Below, piece after piece: positions 1-5,824 of a stretch of 8,382 nt of DNA. The stretch spans positions 5,038 through 13,419 of the forward strand of contig HF988556.1 in assembly GCA_000431975.1 (NCBI GenBank), read 5' to 3'. The position numbers and the translations under genes are program-made. The notes under the pieces were generated by a model, which saw only the letters and a program-made list of their open reading frames with translations, did no database searches and was not told the DNA's origin. Every line of letters begins with the position of its first letter. The first letter of the stretch is position 1. Source of the stretch: Prevotella sp. CAG:924 (lineage in GTDB: Bacteria; Bacteroidota; Bacteroidia; Bacteroidales; Bacteroidaceae).

Positions 1-246
1 ACAAAAGAGCGTCGGACAATAATAAGGTAAATGGCTGATGTTTACCCCAATTGTTCATTGTTCCGTATTATCTTAATAGGTCCGTCCGGTGTCTTCCGTT
101 CTCCCACGGTGGTCCCGTCCGTCACCTTGTCTCAGCGCAACGTGTTACGACAGGTCAATGAGGACGAGGGAGACCGATGGCCGGCCGGAGGGTAGGGGAA
201 GGTCGGCAGAATTGTGTGGCACGTGCTAAAATGTTAGTGTGAATTC
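1..246. other. Non-coding region upstream of metK
   Basis: No convincing gene is visible on either strand here. The first 80 bases are AT-rich. They hold an imperfect hairpin in which GGACAAT (14-20) faces ATTGTTC (50-56) with one G-U pair, and GGTAAA (26-31) faces TTTACC (41-46). The sequence ATTGTTC is repeated in tandem (50-56, 57-63). From about 80 to 210 the DNA is GC-rich and contains the 8-bp palindrome GGCCGGCC (179-186). The hairpin has no T-run after it, so I do not call it a terminator; it could end the transcript of a gene left of the window. Confidence 0.6.
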
Positions 247-277
247 TTTGCCATACGCAAAATATGTTGTAACTTTG
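247..277 (+). promoter_or_regulatory. Bacteroidota-type promoter for metK
   Basis: TTTG at 247-250 is followed by a 19-nt spacer and TAACTTTG at 270-277. This matches the Bacteroidota primary sigma factor consensus (-33 TTTG, -7 TAnnTTTG) in both boxes and in spacing. Transcription would begin near 283-286, giving a metK leader of roughly 135 nt, long for this group. The arms of an 8-bp inverted repeat, TTAGTGTG (234-241) and CACACTAA (336-343), lie on either side. The start site is inferred, not measured. Confidence 0.8.
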
Positions 278-309
278 CAGCCGATTTTATAATTACTACG
301 TTTAATAAC

Positions 310-354
310 TGTGGAAGAATTTGGCTGCTTGCAACCACACTAAAAAATGCTAAA
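310..354 (+). promoter_or_regulatory. Possible pseudoknot in metK leader (SAM-II-like)
   Basis: Two interleaved helices can be drawn. P1 is TGTGG (310-314) with CCACA (335-339). P2 is TTTGGC (320-325) with GCTAAA (349-354), six pairs including one G-U. The A-rich stretch 340-348 would be the crossing loop, as in H-type pseudoknots. As I recall the SAM-II riboswitch, it also has a 5-bp P1, an interval of about 19 nt ending in UUGCAA, and an A-rich strand running into GCUAAAA. Here the interval is 20 nt, ends in TTGCAA (329-334), and the later strand reads TGCTAAAA. Position before the SAM synthetase gene fits SAM sensing. Against this, it lies over 60 nt before the start codon, the helices are short, and no covariance was tested. 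An alternative pairing is TTGC (329-332) with GCAA (358-361). Confidence 0.4.
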
Positions 355-388
355 ATCGCAAAATCCCCCAGGTTTTACGGTCCATTGG

Positions 389-421
389 CATTTTCCACGC
401 AAATTTTACGATTGGAAAATG
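389..421 (+). promoter_or_regulatory. Inverted repeat covering the metK start codon
   Basis: CATTTTCCA (389-397) is perfectly complementary to TGGAAAATG (413-421), whose last three bases are the metK ATG (419-421). The loop is 15 nt (398-412). In the mRNA this 9-bp helix would bury the start codon and the bases just before it, so it could act as a translational off-state. The helix is AU-rich and therefore only moderately stable, which would suit a switch. The loop contains ATTTTACG (403-410), which can pair with CGCAAAAT (357-364), just 3' of the possible pseudoknot, with one mismatch. Pairing is directly visible; a regulatory role is inference. Confidence 0.5.
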
Positions 422-1693
422 AGTTATTTATTCACTTCTGAATCAGTTTCTGAAGGTCATCCCGATAAGGTGGCCGACCAGATCAGTGACGCCATCCTTG
501 ACCAGTTTCTGGCCTATGATGAGGATGCGCACACGGCAGTAGAGACATTTGTCACTACCGGTCAGGTGGTGATCATGGGCGAGGTGCGCTCCAAGGCTTA
601 CATCGATTTGCAGACGATGGCCCGCCGCGCCATCACCCATATCGGCTATACGAAGGCCGAGTATCAGTTTGACGCAGAGAGCTGTGGTATCCTCACGGCC
701 ATCCATGAGCAGAGTGCCGACATCAACCGGGGCGTCAAGCGTGAGAAGCCCGAAGATCAGGGTGCCGGCGATCAGGGAATGATGTTCGGCTATGCCACCA
801 ACGAGACGGAGAACTATATGCCCGTGTCGCTCGATCTGGCCCATCTCATCATGCGCACGCTGGCCGATATCCGTAAGGAGGGCAAGGTGATGACCTATCT
901 CCGTCCCGACGCGAAGAGCCAGGTGACGGTGCAGTATGGCGACGACAATCATCCCGAGCGCATCGATACCATCGTGGTGTCTACCCAGCACGATCCTTTT
1001 ATCAAGAAGGCCGACGGCGAGGACGATGATGAGGCCATGCAGCGGAAGATCCATGAGGATGTGGTCAATATCCTCATCCCCCGTGTCAAGGCCCAGCTCG
1101 GTCCTAAGGTGCTGCGCCTGTTCAATGATGACATCAAGTATTTTGTGAACCCCACGGGCAAGTTTGTCATCGGTGGTCCTCATGGCGATACCGGTCTGAC
1201 GGGCCGTAAGATCATTGTCGACACCTATGGCGGCAAGGGAGCACACGGCGGTGGTGCCTTCTCGGGTAAGGACCCCTCGAAGGTGGACCGTTCGGCCGCT
1301 TATGCAGCCCGTCACATTGCCAAGAATATGGTGGCTGCCGGTGTGGCCGACGAGATCCTGGTGCAGCTGGCTTATGCCATCGGTAAGGCCGAGCCGGTGA
1401 GCGTCTATGTGAACACCTATGGCACGAAGCATGTCGATCTGTCCGACGGTGAGATAGCCGACCGCCTGAAGTCGCTCTTCGACTTGCGGCCCTATGCCAT
1501 CGAGCGCGATCTGAAGCTGCGCCAGCCCATCTACTTCGAGACGGCTTCTTACGGTCACATGGGCCGTCAGCCACAGACTGTGACGAAGACCTTTACCTCC
1601 CTCTATCATGAGACGAAGGAGATGACGGTGGAGCTCTTCACATGGGAGAAGCTCGACTGCGTGGATAAGATCCGCGAAGCATTCAAACTATGA
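419..1693 (+). CDS. metK: S-adenosylmethionine synthetase (MetK)
   Basis: A cytosolic enzyme that makes S-adenosylmethionine from methionine and ATP, releasing phosphate and diphosphate. It supplies methylation reactions and polyamine synthesis. The 424-residue protein carries the N-terminal HPDK substrate-binding motif (residues 14-17), the first family signature GAGDQG followed by MMFGY (115-124), and the second signature GGGAFSGKD (277-285). It is about 40 residues longer than the E. coli enzyme; part of the extra length is probably an acidic stretch near 192-206 (DPFIKKADGEDDDEA). I chose ATG 419 because homology begins there with MSYLFTSESVSEGHPDK. An in-frame ATG at 347 would add 24 unrelated residues and lies inside the structured leader. 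The TGA stop overlaps the next ATG (ATGA, 1690-1693), implying translational coupling. Control probably acts through the leader. Confidence 0.97.
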   Translation: MSYLFTSESVSEGHPDKVADQISDAILDQFLAYDEDAHTAVETFVTTGQVVIMGEVRSKAYIDLQTMARRAITHIGYTKAEYQFDAESCGILTAIHEQSADINRGVKREKPEDQGAGDQGMMFGYATNETENYMPVSLDLAHLIMRTLADIRKEGKVMTYLRPDAKSQVTVQYGDDNHPERIDTIVVSTQHDPFIKKADGEDDDEAMQRKIHEDVVNILIPRVKAQLGPKVLRLFNDDIKYFVNPTGKFVIGGPHGDTGLTGRKIIVDTYGGKGAHGGGAFSGKDPSKVDRSAAYAARHIAKNMVAAGVADEILVQLAYAIGKAEPVSVYVNTYGTKHVDLSDGEIADRLKSLFDLRPYAIERDLKLRQPIYFETASYGHMGRQPQTVTKTFTSLYHETKEMTVELFTWEKLDCVDKIREAFKL

Positions 1694-2712
1694 TACAACA
1701 AGACTCTATATCAGCAAGCAATGAGGGAGCGGCCGTACAGACCGCTCCCCATTGGCATCATACCGGCCGGCAACCCTCCGTGTCGGAGGTGCTCAGCTGG
1801 CTGCCTTACGATGCTACGCCACAGCAGCAGGACTCTGCCGTGAGGGCCAACATCAAGGTGCCGGAATACGACTGGGCGGCCCGTCCCAATCCCATGCGCA
1901 CACCGGGTGGCCTGAAGCCGGATGAGAACCGGTTCTCGCTCAATACGCCGATGTACCATGTACGGTCGATGGTGCAGCCCGATTCGATCTATCGGCCAGA
2001 GTATGCCACCTATCGTCTGGGCGTGGCCGGTGATCCTGTGCCGTACACCATCGCCTCCGACAATGTCGTGACGGGCTTGCTGCTTGGCTGCTTTATCTTT
2101 GCCACCCTGGCCATAGCCAAGTCGGGTGCTACGTTGTGGCGCCAGCTGAAGCGTGTCTTCGCACCGGCACATCTCTCCGGAGTCATCACCGAGACGGGCG
2201 GTGAGTTGCGTTTCCAGCTCTTCCTGCTGCTGCAGACCTGTCTGCTGGGTGGACTCACCACGTTCTTTTTCATGCAGACGGTAGCCCATGTGGCGTTCGC
2301 CATTGAGAATTACAAGGTGATGGCCATCTTCACCGGCATATTCCTGCTCTATTACGCACTGAAATTCGCAGGGCAGGGAGTAGTGCAATGGGTGTTCTTC
2401 AATGAGAAGAAAATTATACAATATGCGCAGTTCAATCTCTTCACCGTGTCGGTCTTGGGACTACTTTTGTTCCCTGCATCGATGCTGATGGTGTATTTCG
2501 ATCTGTCGATAGAAATCGTTGGTATTTATGCCCTTCTCCTCATCATTGTGATGAAAATCATCGCTTTTTATAAGTCCTATATCATCTTTTTTAGTCGAGA
2601 GGGCGGTTTTCTGCAAAATATATTGTACTTTTGTGCGCTTGAACTGATGCCATTGGGTGCCTTGGTGGGCTCGTTGGCATTGACTGTGAGTTATTTGAAA
2701 GTAAATATTTAA
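1690..2712 (+). CDS. DUF4271 family membrane protein
   Basis: A 340-residue protein of unknown function that resembles the Bacteroidota DUF4271 family, which commonly sits next to the hemD-like gene. The first 120 or so residues are polar and proline-rich with no signal peptide. About six hydrophobic helices follow, roughly at 125-145, 175-200, 208-236, 248-268, 274-300 and 307-335, so it is an inner-membrane protein. I see no catalytic motif, metal-binding cluster or transporter signature. Its start overlaps the metK stop by 4 nt, and only 7 nt separate its stop from the hemD-like start, so the three are probably expressed together. Family assignment rests on topology and neighbours rather than on a profile search. 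The context gives no firm role, and membership with hemD need not mean a part in tetrapyrrole metabolism. Confidence 0.8.
   Translation: MIQQDSISASNEGAAVQTAPHWHHTGRQPSVSEVLSWLPYDATPQQQDSAVRANIKVPEYDWAARPNPMRTPGGLKPDENRFSLNTPMYHVRSMVQPDSIYRPEYATYRLGVAGDPVPYTIASDNVVTGLLLGCFIFATLAIAKSGATLWRQLKRVFAPAHLSGVITETGGELRFQLFLLLQTCLLGGLTTFFFMQTVAHVAFAIENYKVMAIFTGIFLLYYALKFAGQGVVQWVFFNEKKIIQYAQFNLFTVSVLGLLLFPASMLMVYFDLSIEIVGIYALLLIIVMKIIAFYKSYIIFFSREGGFLQNILYFCALELMPLGALVGSLALTVSYLKVNI
2626..2633 (+). promoter_or_regulatory. Possible internal -7 box before the hemD-like gene
   Basis: TACTTTTG fits the Bacteroidota -7 consensus TAnnTTTG exactly and lies 86 nt before the hemD-like start, inside the end of the DUF4271 gene. 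Local sequence is AT-rich compared with surrounding coding DNA. However, no TTTG is present at the expected 17-23 nt upstream; the nearest T-run (TTTT, 2607-2610) leaves a 15-nt spacer. It might give a weak secondary start that lets hemD-like, rnpA, yidD and tyrS be made apart from metK. Confidence 0.3.
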
Positions 2713-2719
2713 AACAATA

Positions 2720-3472
2720 ATGATTAAGAAGATCCTGATTTCGCAGCCGAAGCCGAGCAGCGAGAAGTCACCTTACTACGACATTGAGAAGCAGTATGGC
2801 GTACAGCTTGTCTTCCGCCCCTTTATCCGTGTGGAAGGCCTCACTCCGAAGGAGTTCCGTCAGCAGAAAGTGAGCATCCTCAGCCACACTGCTGTTGTAT
2901 TCACCTCACGCCACGCCATCGACAACTTCTTCAAGCTGGCCCAGGAGTTGCGTCTGACGATACCCGAGGATATGAAGTATTTCTGCGTGACGGAGACGAT
3001 CTCCCTCTATATCCAGAAATATGTGCAGTACCGCAAGCGTAAGGTGTTCTTCGGTACGACGGGTAAGATTGACGACCTCATCCCTCAGATGGTAAAGCAC
3101 AAGCAGGAGAAATACCTCGTGCCGATGAGCGCCGCACACAACGAGGATGTGAAGAAGCTCCTCGATGCCAAGCATCTCCAGCACACCGAGGTGGTGATGT
3201 ACCGCACGGTGTCGGCCGACTTCTCTGAGGAGGAAATCAAGAACTTCGACTATGACATGCTGATCTTCTCTACGCCGGTAGGTGTGAAATATCTGACGAA
3301 CGCCTTCCCTAACTTCCAGCAGAACGGCCTGCGCATCGGATGCTTCGGCCCTGCTACGGCCAAGGCTGTGGAGGATGCCCACCTGCGCCTCGACCTGATG
3401 GCTCCTACGAAGGAGTGCCCGTCGATGGTCAGCGCACTGAAGATGTATCTCGAGAAAGAAAACAAGGAGTAA
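2720..3472 (+). CDS. hemD: Uroporphyrinogen-III synthase family protein (HemD-like)
   Basis: The family closes hydroxymethylbilane, with inversion of ring D, to uroporphyrinogen III, the branch point to heme, siroheme and cobalamin. The 250-residue length is normal for a two-lobed HemD. Characteristic stretches are VVFTSRHAIDNFF (59-71), YRTV (161-164), IFSTPVGVKYL (182-192) and a C-terminal block beginning GPATAKAVEDA (210-220) and continuing to PSMVSALK (234-241). HemD sequences diverge strongly, so family membership is firm but activity is not. Many Prevotella relatives lack most of the heme pathway yet keep this gene in the same cluster, and no other tetrapyrrole gene is in the window. 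It starts 7 nt after the DUF4271 stop, behind an A-rich AAAACAATA leader typical of Bacteroidota start sites. rnpA follows after 22 nt. Confidence 0.85.
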   Translation: MIKKILISQPKPSSEKSPYYDIEKQYGVQLVFRPFIRVEGLTPKEFRQQKVSILSHTAVVFTSRHAIDNFFKLAQELRLTIPEDMKYFCVTETISLYIQKYVQYRKRKVFFGTTGKIDDLIPQMVKHKQEKYLVPMSAAHNEDVKKLLDAKHLQHTEVVMYRTVSADFSEEEIKNFDYDMLIFSTPVGVKYLTNAFPNFQQNGLRIGCFGPATAKAVEDAHLRLDLMAPTKECPSMVSALKMYLEKENKE

Positions 3473-3494
3473 TCCAACATATAACAATACAGGC

Positions 3495-3914
3495 ATGACG
3501 GATATACACACACAAGGCTTGAGCAAGGAGGAGCGGATGCACAGCCGTGCGCTCATAGAGACGCTCTTCAACGGAGGCGTCTCACGCGCCGTCACCGTCT
3601 ATCCCCTTCGTGCCGTGTATATGCCGATAGAGGCAGGCTCGCAGATGCTCATCAGTGTGCCCAAGCGCCTGTTCAAGCGTGCGGTGAAACGCAACAGAGT
3701 GAAGCGCCTTGTCCGTGAGGCCTACCGCCGTAACAAGCAACTGCTGGGCGACAGGCAGGTGGCGGTGGCCTTCATCTGGATCAGCGACAAGCTGGCCAGT
3801 GCCCACATGGTGGAGGAACGTGTCAGGAAGATCCTCCAGCGGGTGGGCGAAGGTACGCTAAAGGCTGCACAGGTACCGGCCGGACAGCCTGCGGACGAGA
3901 AGGAGGAGATATGA
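3495..3914 (+). CDS. rnpA: Ribonuclease P protein component (RnpA)
   Basis: The protein subunit of RNase P, which binds the catalytic RNA and the 5' leader of pre-tRNAs so that mature tRNA 5' ends are made. The 139-residue protein begins with the usual LSKEERMHSRALIETLF pattern (9-25) and carries the basic RNR helix, KRAVKRNRVKRLVREAYRR (61-79), which contacts the RNA. Length is at the upper end for the family because of a C-terminal tail of about 20 residues (from about 120) ending in an acidic DEKEEI. The start at 3495 keeps the complete LSKEER region; the internal Met15 would lose it. In many bacteria rnpA follows rpmH; here it follows the hemD-like gene instead, the order usual in Bacteroidota. 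Its TGA overlaps the yidD ATG by 4 nt. Confidence 0.96.
   Translation: MTDIHTQGLSKEERMHSRALIETLFNGGVSRAVTVYPLRAVYMPIEAGSQMLISVPKRLFKRAVKRNRVKRLVREAYRRNKQLLGDRQVAVAFIWISDKLASAHMVEERVRKILQRVGEGTLKAAQVPAGQPADEKEEI
3900..3906 (+). promoter_or_regulatory. Shine-Dalgarno-like sequence for yidD
   Basis: AAGGAGG ends 4 nt before the yidD ATG at 3911, inside the last codons of rnpA (the KEEI end). Bacteroidota genes generally use A-rich leaders and seldom rely on Shine-Dalgarno pairing, so such a complete match is unusual. It may only reflect the acidic C-terminus of RnpA, because GAG and AAG codons create it by chance. Confidence 0.4.
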
Positions 3915-4162
3915 AGACGATGCGTCGTCTTCTCCACGTGCTCTCACGCGTCCTCGTGTGGCTGCTGCTGCGTCCCATCCTGTTCTACCAGCGGTTCATC
4001 ACTCCCTATACCCCACCATCGTGCCGCTTCACGCCGACGTGCTCGGAGTATGCCCGTCAGGCTCTGATCAAGCACGGACCTGTGAAAGGACTGCTGCTGG
4101 CCATCTGGCGCATCCTGCGCTGCAACCCCTGGGGCGGATCGGGCTACGACCCTGTGCCCTGA
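3911..4162 (+). CDS. yidD: Membrane protein insertion efficiency factor (YidD)
   Basis: A small protein on the inner face of the cytoplasmic membrane that assists YidC/Sec-dependent insertion of membrane proteins. The 83 residues cover the full family. A hydrophobic, positively charged N-terminal segment (5-25) is followed by the hallmark core PILFYQRFITPYTPPSCRF (22-40), the TPTCSEYA motif (41-48), a KHGPVKG turn (54-60) and the conserved end RCNPWGGSGYDPVP (70-83). The three conserved cysteines are at 38, 44 and 71. The 4-nt overlap with rnpA preserves the widespread rnpA-yidD pairing. yidC, often next in other phyla, is absent; tyrS follows after 75 nt. Confidence 0.96.
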   Translation: MKTMRRLLHVLSRVLVWLLLRPILFYQRFITPYTPPSCRFTPTCSEYARQALIKHGPVKGLLLAIWRILRCNPWGGSGYDPVP

Positions 4163-4187
4163 CGATGGTGCCGGTGACACGTCTTTC

Positions 4188-4205
4188 CCCTCTTCGATAA
4201 GAGGG
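4188..4205 (+). other. Hairpin between yidD and tyrS
   Basis: CCCTCTT (4188-4194) and AAGAGGG (4199-4205) form a perfect 7-bp stem with a CGAT loop. No T-run follows, so it should not act as a simple intrinsic terminator. It could be an mRNA processing or stability element separating yidD from tyrS. No TAnnTTTG promoter box is present in this 75-nt gap, so tyrS is probably read through from upstream. Confidence 0.45.
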
Positions 4206-4237
4206 CTGTACAATCAGCAACAAACAGAATAAACAAT

Positions 4238-5536
4238 ATGAAGAACTTTGTAGAAGAGCTCAAGTGGCGCGGCATGTTGGCTCAGATCATGCCCGGCACG
4301 GAAGAGTATTTGATGAAGAATATGACGTCGGCTTATCTGGGTACCGATCCTACGGCCGACTCGCTCCATATCGGTCACCTCTGCGGCATCATGATGCTGC
4401 GTCATTTCCAGCGCTGTGGCCACAAGCCGTTCCTGCTTGTCGGTGGTGCTACGGGTATGATCGGCGATCCCTCGGGTAAGAGCCAGGAGCGCAACCTGCT
4501 CGATGCCGACACGCTCTACCACAACCAGGAGGCCATCAAGAAGCAAGTGTCGAAGTTCCTGGACTTCGACGGCAACGAGCCCAATAAGGCCGAGATGGTG
4601 AACAACTACGACTGGATGAAGGACTTCACCTTCCTCGATTTCGCCCGTGAGGTGGGTAAGCACATCACCGTGAACTATATGATGGCCAAGGAGAGCGTGC
4701 AGAAGCGTCTGAATGGTGAGGCACGCGACGGTCTGTCATTCACCGAGTTCACCTATCAGCTGCTGCAGGGCTACGACTTCCTTTACCTCTATCAGCATCA
4801 GGGCGTACGCCTGCAGATGGGTGGTAACGACCAGTGGGGCAATATGACTACGGGTACGGAGCTGATCCGCCGCACGCTGGGTCAGGAGGCTGAGGCATTC
4901 TGTCTCACCTGTCCCCTCATCACCAAGGCCGATGGCAAGAAGTTCGGAAAGACCGAGAGCGGCAACGTATGGCTCGACCGCAACCGCACCACTCCTTACG
5001 CCTTCTATCAGTTCTGGCTCAACGTGAGCGACGAGGACGCAGAGAAGTATATCCGCATCTTCACCAGCCTCGACAGAGAGACGATCGAGGGACTCATCGA
5101 GGAGCATCGCCAGGATCCCGGCCGTCGCGTGCTGCAGCGCCGTCTGGCAGAGGAGGTGACCACGATGGTACACTCCAAGGAGGATCTCGACATGGCCATC
5201 GCTGCCAGCAACATCCTCTTCGGAAAGGCTACGCGCGACGAGCTGGCACAGCTCGACGAGGCTACGCTCAACGATGTGTTCAAGGACGTGCCCCATTACG
5301 ACCTGCCGAAGGAGCAGCTCGGCGGTAAGGCCATCGACCTGTTCTGTCAGGACGGATGGCAGATCTTCCCCTCAAAGGGAGAGATGCGCAAGATGGTGAA
5401 GGGCAACGGCGTCAGCCTGAACAAGGAGAAGCTCGCCGCCTTCGACCAGCCGATCACGGCCGAGGATCTCATCGACGGCAAGTACCTGCTCGTGCAGCGT
5501 GGTAAGAAGAACTATTATCTCATCACCGTGAAATAA
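4238..5536 (+). CDS. tyrS: Tyrosyl-tRNA synthetase (TyrS)
   Basis: A class I aminoacyl-tRNA synthetase that activates tyrosine with ATP and charges tRNA-Tyr in the cytosol. The 432-residue length is typical. The Rossmann fold carries the HIGH motif (44-47, in DSLHIGHL), the GDPSGKS stretch (76-82), the tyrosine-binding YQLLQGYD (173-180) and QMGGNDQWGN (193-202) segments, and the TyrRS form of the KMSKS loop, KFGKT (235-239). A C-terminal S4-like RNA-binding domain spans about 365-430. All expected catalytic motifs are intact. It starts after an A-rich leader (AATAAACAAT). It is the last gene before the strong terminator at 5586. No T-box-like leader is visible; the 75-nt upstream gap holds only a short hairpin. 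Confidence 0.97.
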   Translation: MKNFVEELKWRGMLAQIMPGTEEYLMKNMTSAYLGTDPTADSLHIGHLCGIMMLRHFQRCGHKPFLLVGGATGMIGDPSGKSQERNLLDADTLYHNQEAIKKQVSKFLDFDGNEPNKAEMVNNYDWMKDFTFLDFAREVGKHITVNYMMAKESVQKRLNGEARDGLSFTEFTYQLLQGYDFLYLYQHQGVRLQMGGNDQWGNMTTGTELIRRTLGQEAEAFCLTCPLITKADGKKFGKTESGNVWLDRNRTTPYAFYQFWLNVSDEDAEKYIRIFTSLDRETIEGLIEEHRQDPGRRVLQRRLAEEVTTMVHSKEDLDMAIAASNILFGKATRDELAQLDEATLNDVFKDVPHYDLPKEQLGGKAIDLFCQDGWQIFPSKGEMRKMVKGNGVSLNKEKLAAFDQPITAEDLIDGKYLLVQRGKKNYYLITVK

Positions 5537-5585
5537 GGCACGGCATCTTACGGGATGTGTCCCCTACGGGGAGAAACGATAGACG

Positions 5586-5635
5586 ATCCCCGGGATAAAG
5601 TCGGAGGAGGCTTTGTCCCGGGGATTATTTTGTTT
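5586..5635 (+). terminator. Intrinsic terminator after tyrS
   Basis: A 15-bp stem forms between 5586-5600 and 5611-5625, with a GC-rich centre (CCCCGGGA/TCCCGGGG), one G-U pair and a 10-nt loop (TCGGAGGAGG). It is followed by a T-rich tail, TATTTTGTTT (5626-5635). This is a textbook rho-independent terminator and marks the end of the metK-to-tyrS block. A smaller hairpin, TCCCC-TAC-GGGGA, lies just before it at 5560-5572. Confidence 0.93.
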
Positions 5636-5712
5636 AAGACCTGGCTGTAGAGCCGTTGCCGTCTGTCCGCTGGCAGTAAGGGCGGAGGCAAAAAGAAAAA
5701 ACAACCTGAAAA

Positions 5713-5744
5713 TTTGCAGGATCCAGATAATCACATTAGATTTG
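5713..5744 (+). promoter_or_regulatory. Bacteroidota-type promoter for the GH92 gene
   Basis: TTTG at 5713-5716, a 20-nt spacer and TAGATTTG at 5737-5744 match the Bacteroidota -33/-7 consensus in both boxes. The predicted start lies near 5750, giving a leader of about 75 nt that ends in an AT-rich run (TTATTTATATTT) before ATG 5825. The remaining gap sequence (5636-5712) shows nothing else I recognise. No operator is evident apart from these boxes. Confidence 0.8.
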
Positions 5745-5824
5745 TGAAAGATCTGTACGCTATACGAATACCCGGTACTTGCCGGACCTATTAATGGGAA
5801 ATCACAACCAACTTATTTATATTT

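Noticed and set aside
347..418. Extension of MetK to an upstream in-frame ATG at 347
   Set aside because: The added 24 residues have no counterpart in MetK, and the segment is occupied by the possible RNA structures of the leader. The family N-terminus begins at 419.
443..1609. A 388-codon open frame on the minus strand opposite metK
   Set aside because: It mirrors metK exactly and reads as a biased, motif-free protein rich in Leu, Ile, His and Gly. Such frames arise from the codon bias of a GC-rich gene on the other strand.
3958..4200. An 80-codon frame overlapping yidD in another + frame
   Set aside because: YidD is unmistakable in its own frame; this overlapping frame has no motif and reads as an out-of-frame translation.
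4188..4205. Hairpin after yidD as an intrinsic terminator
   Set aside because: The stem is perfect but short, and what follows (CTGTACAATC) has no T-run. It is kept only as a hairpin.
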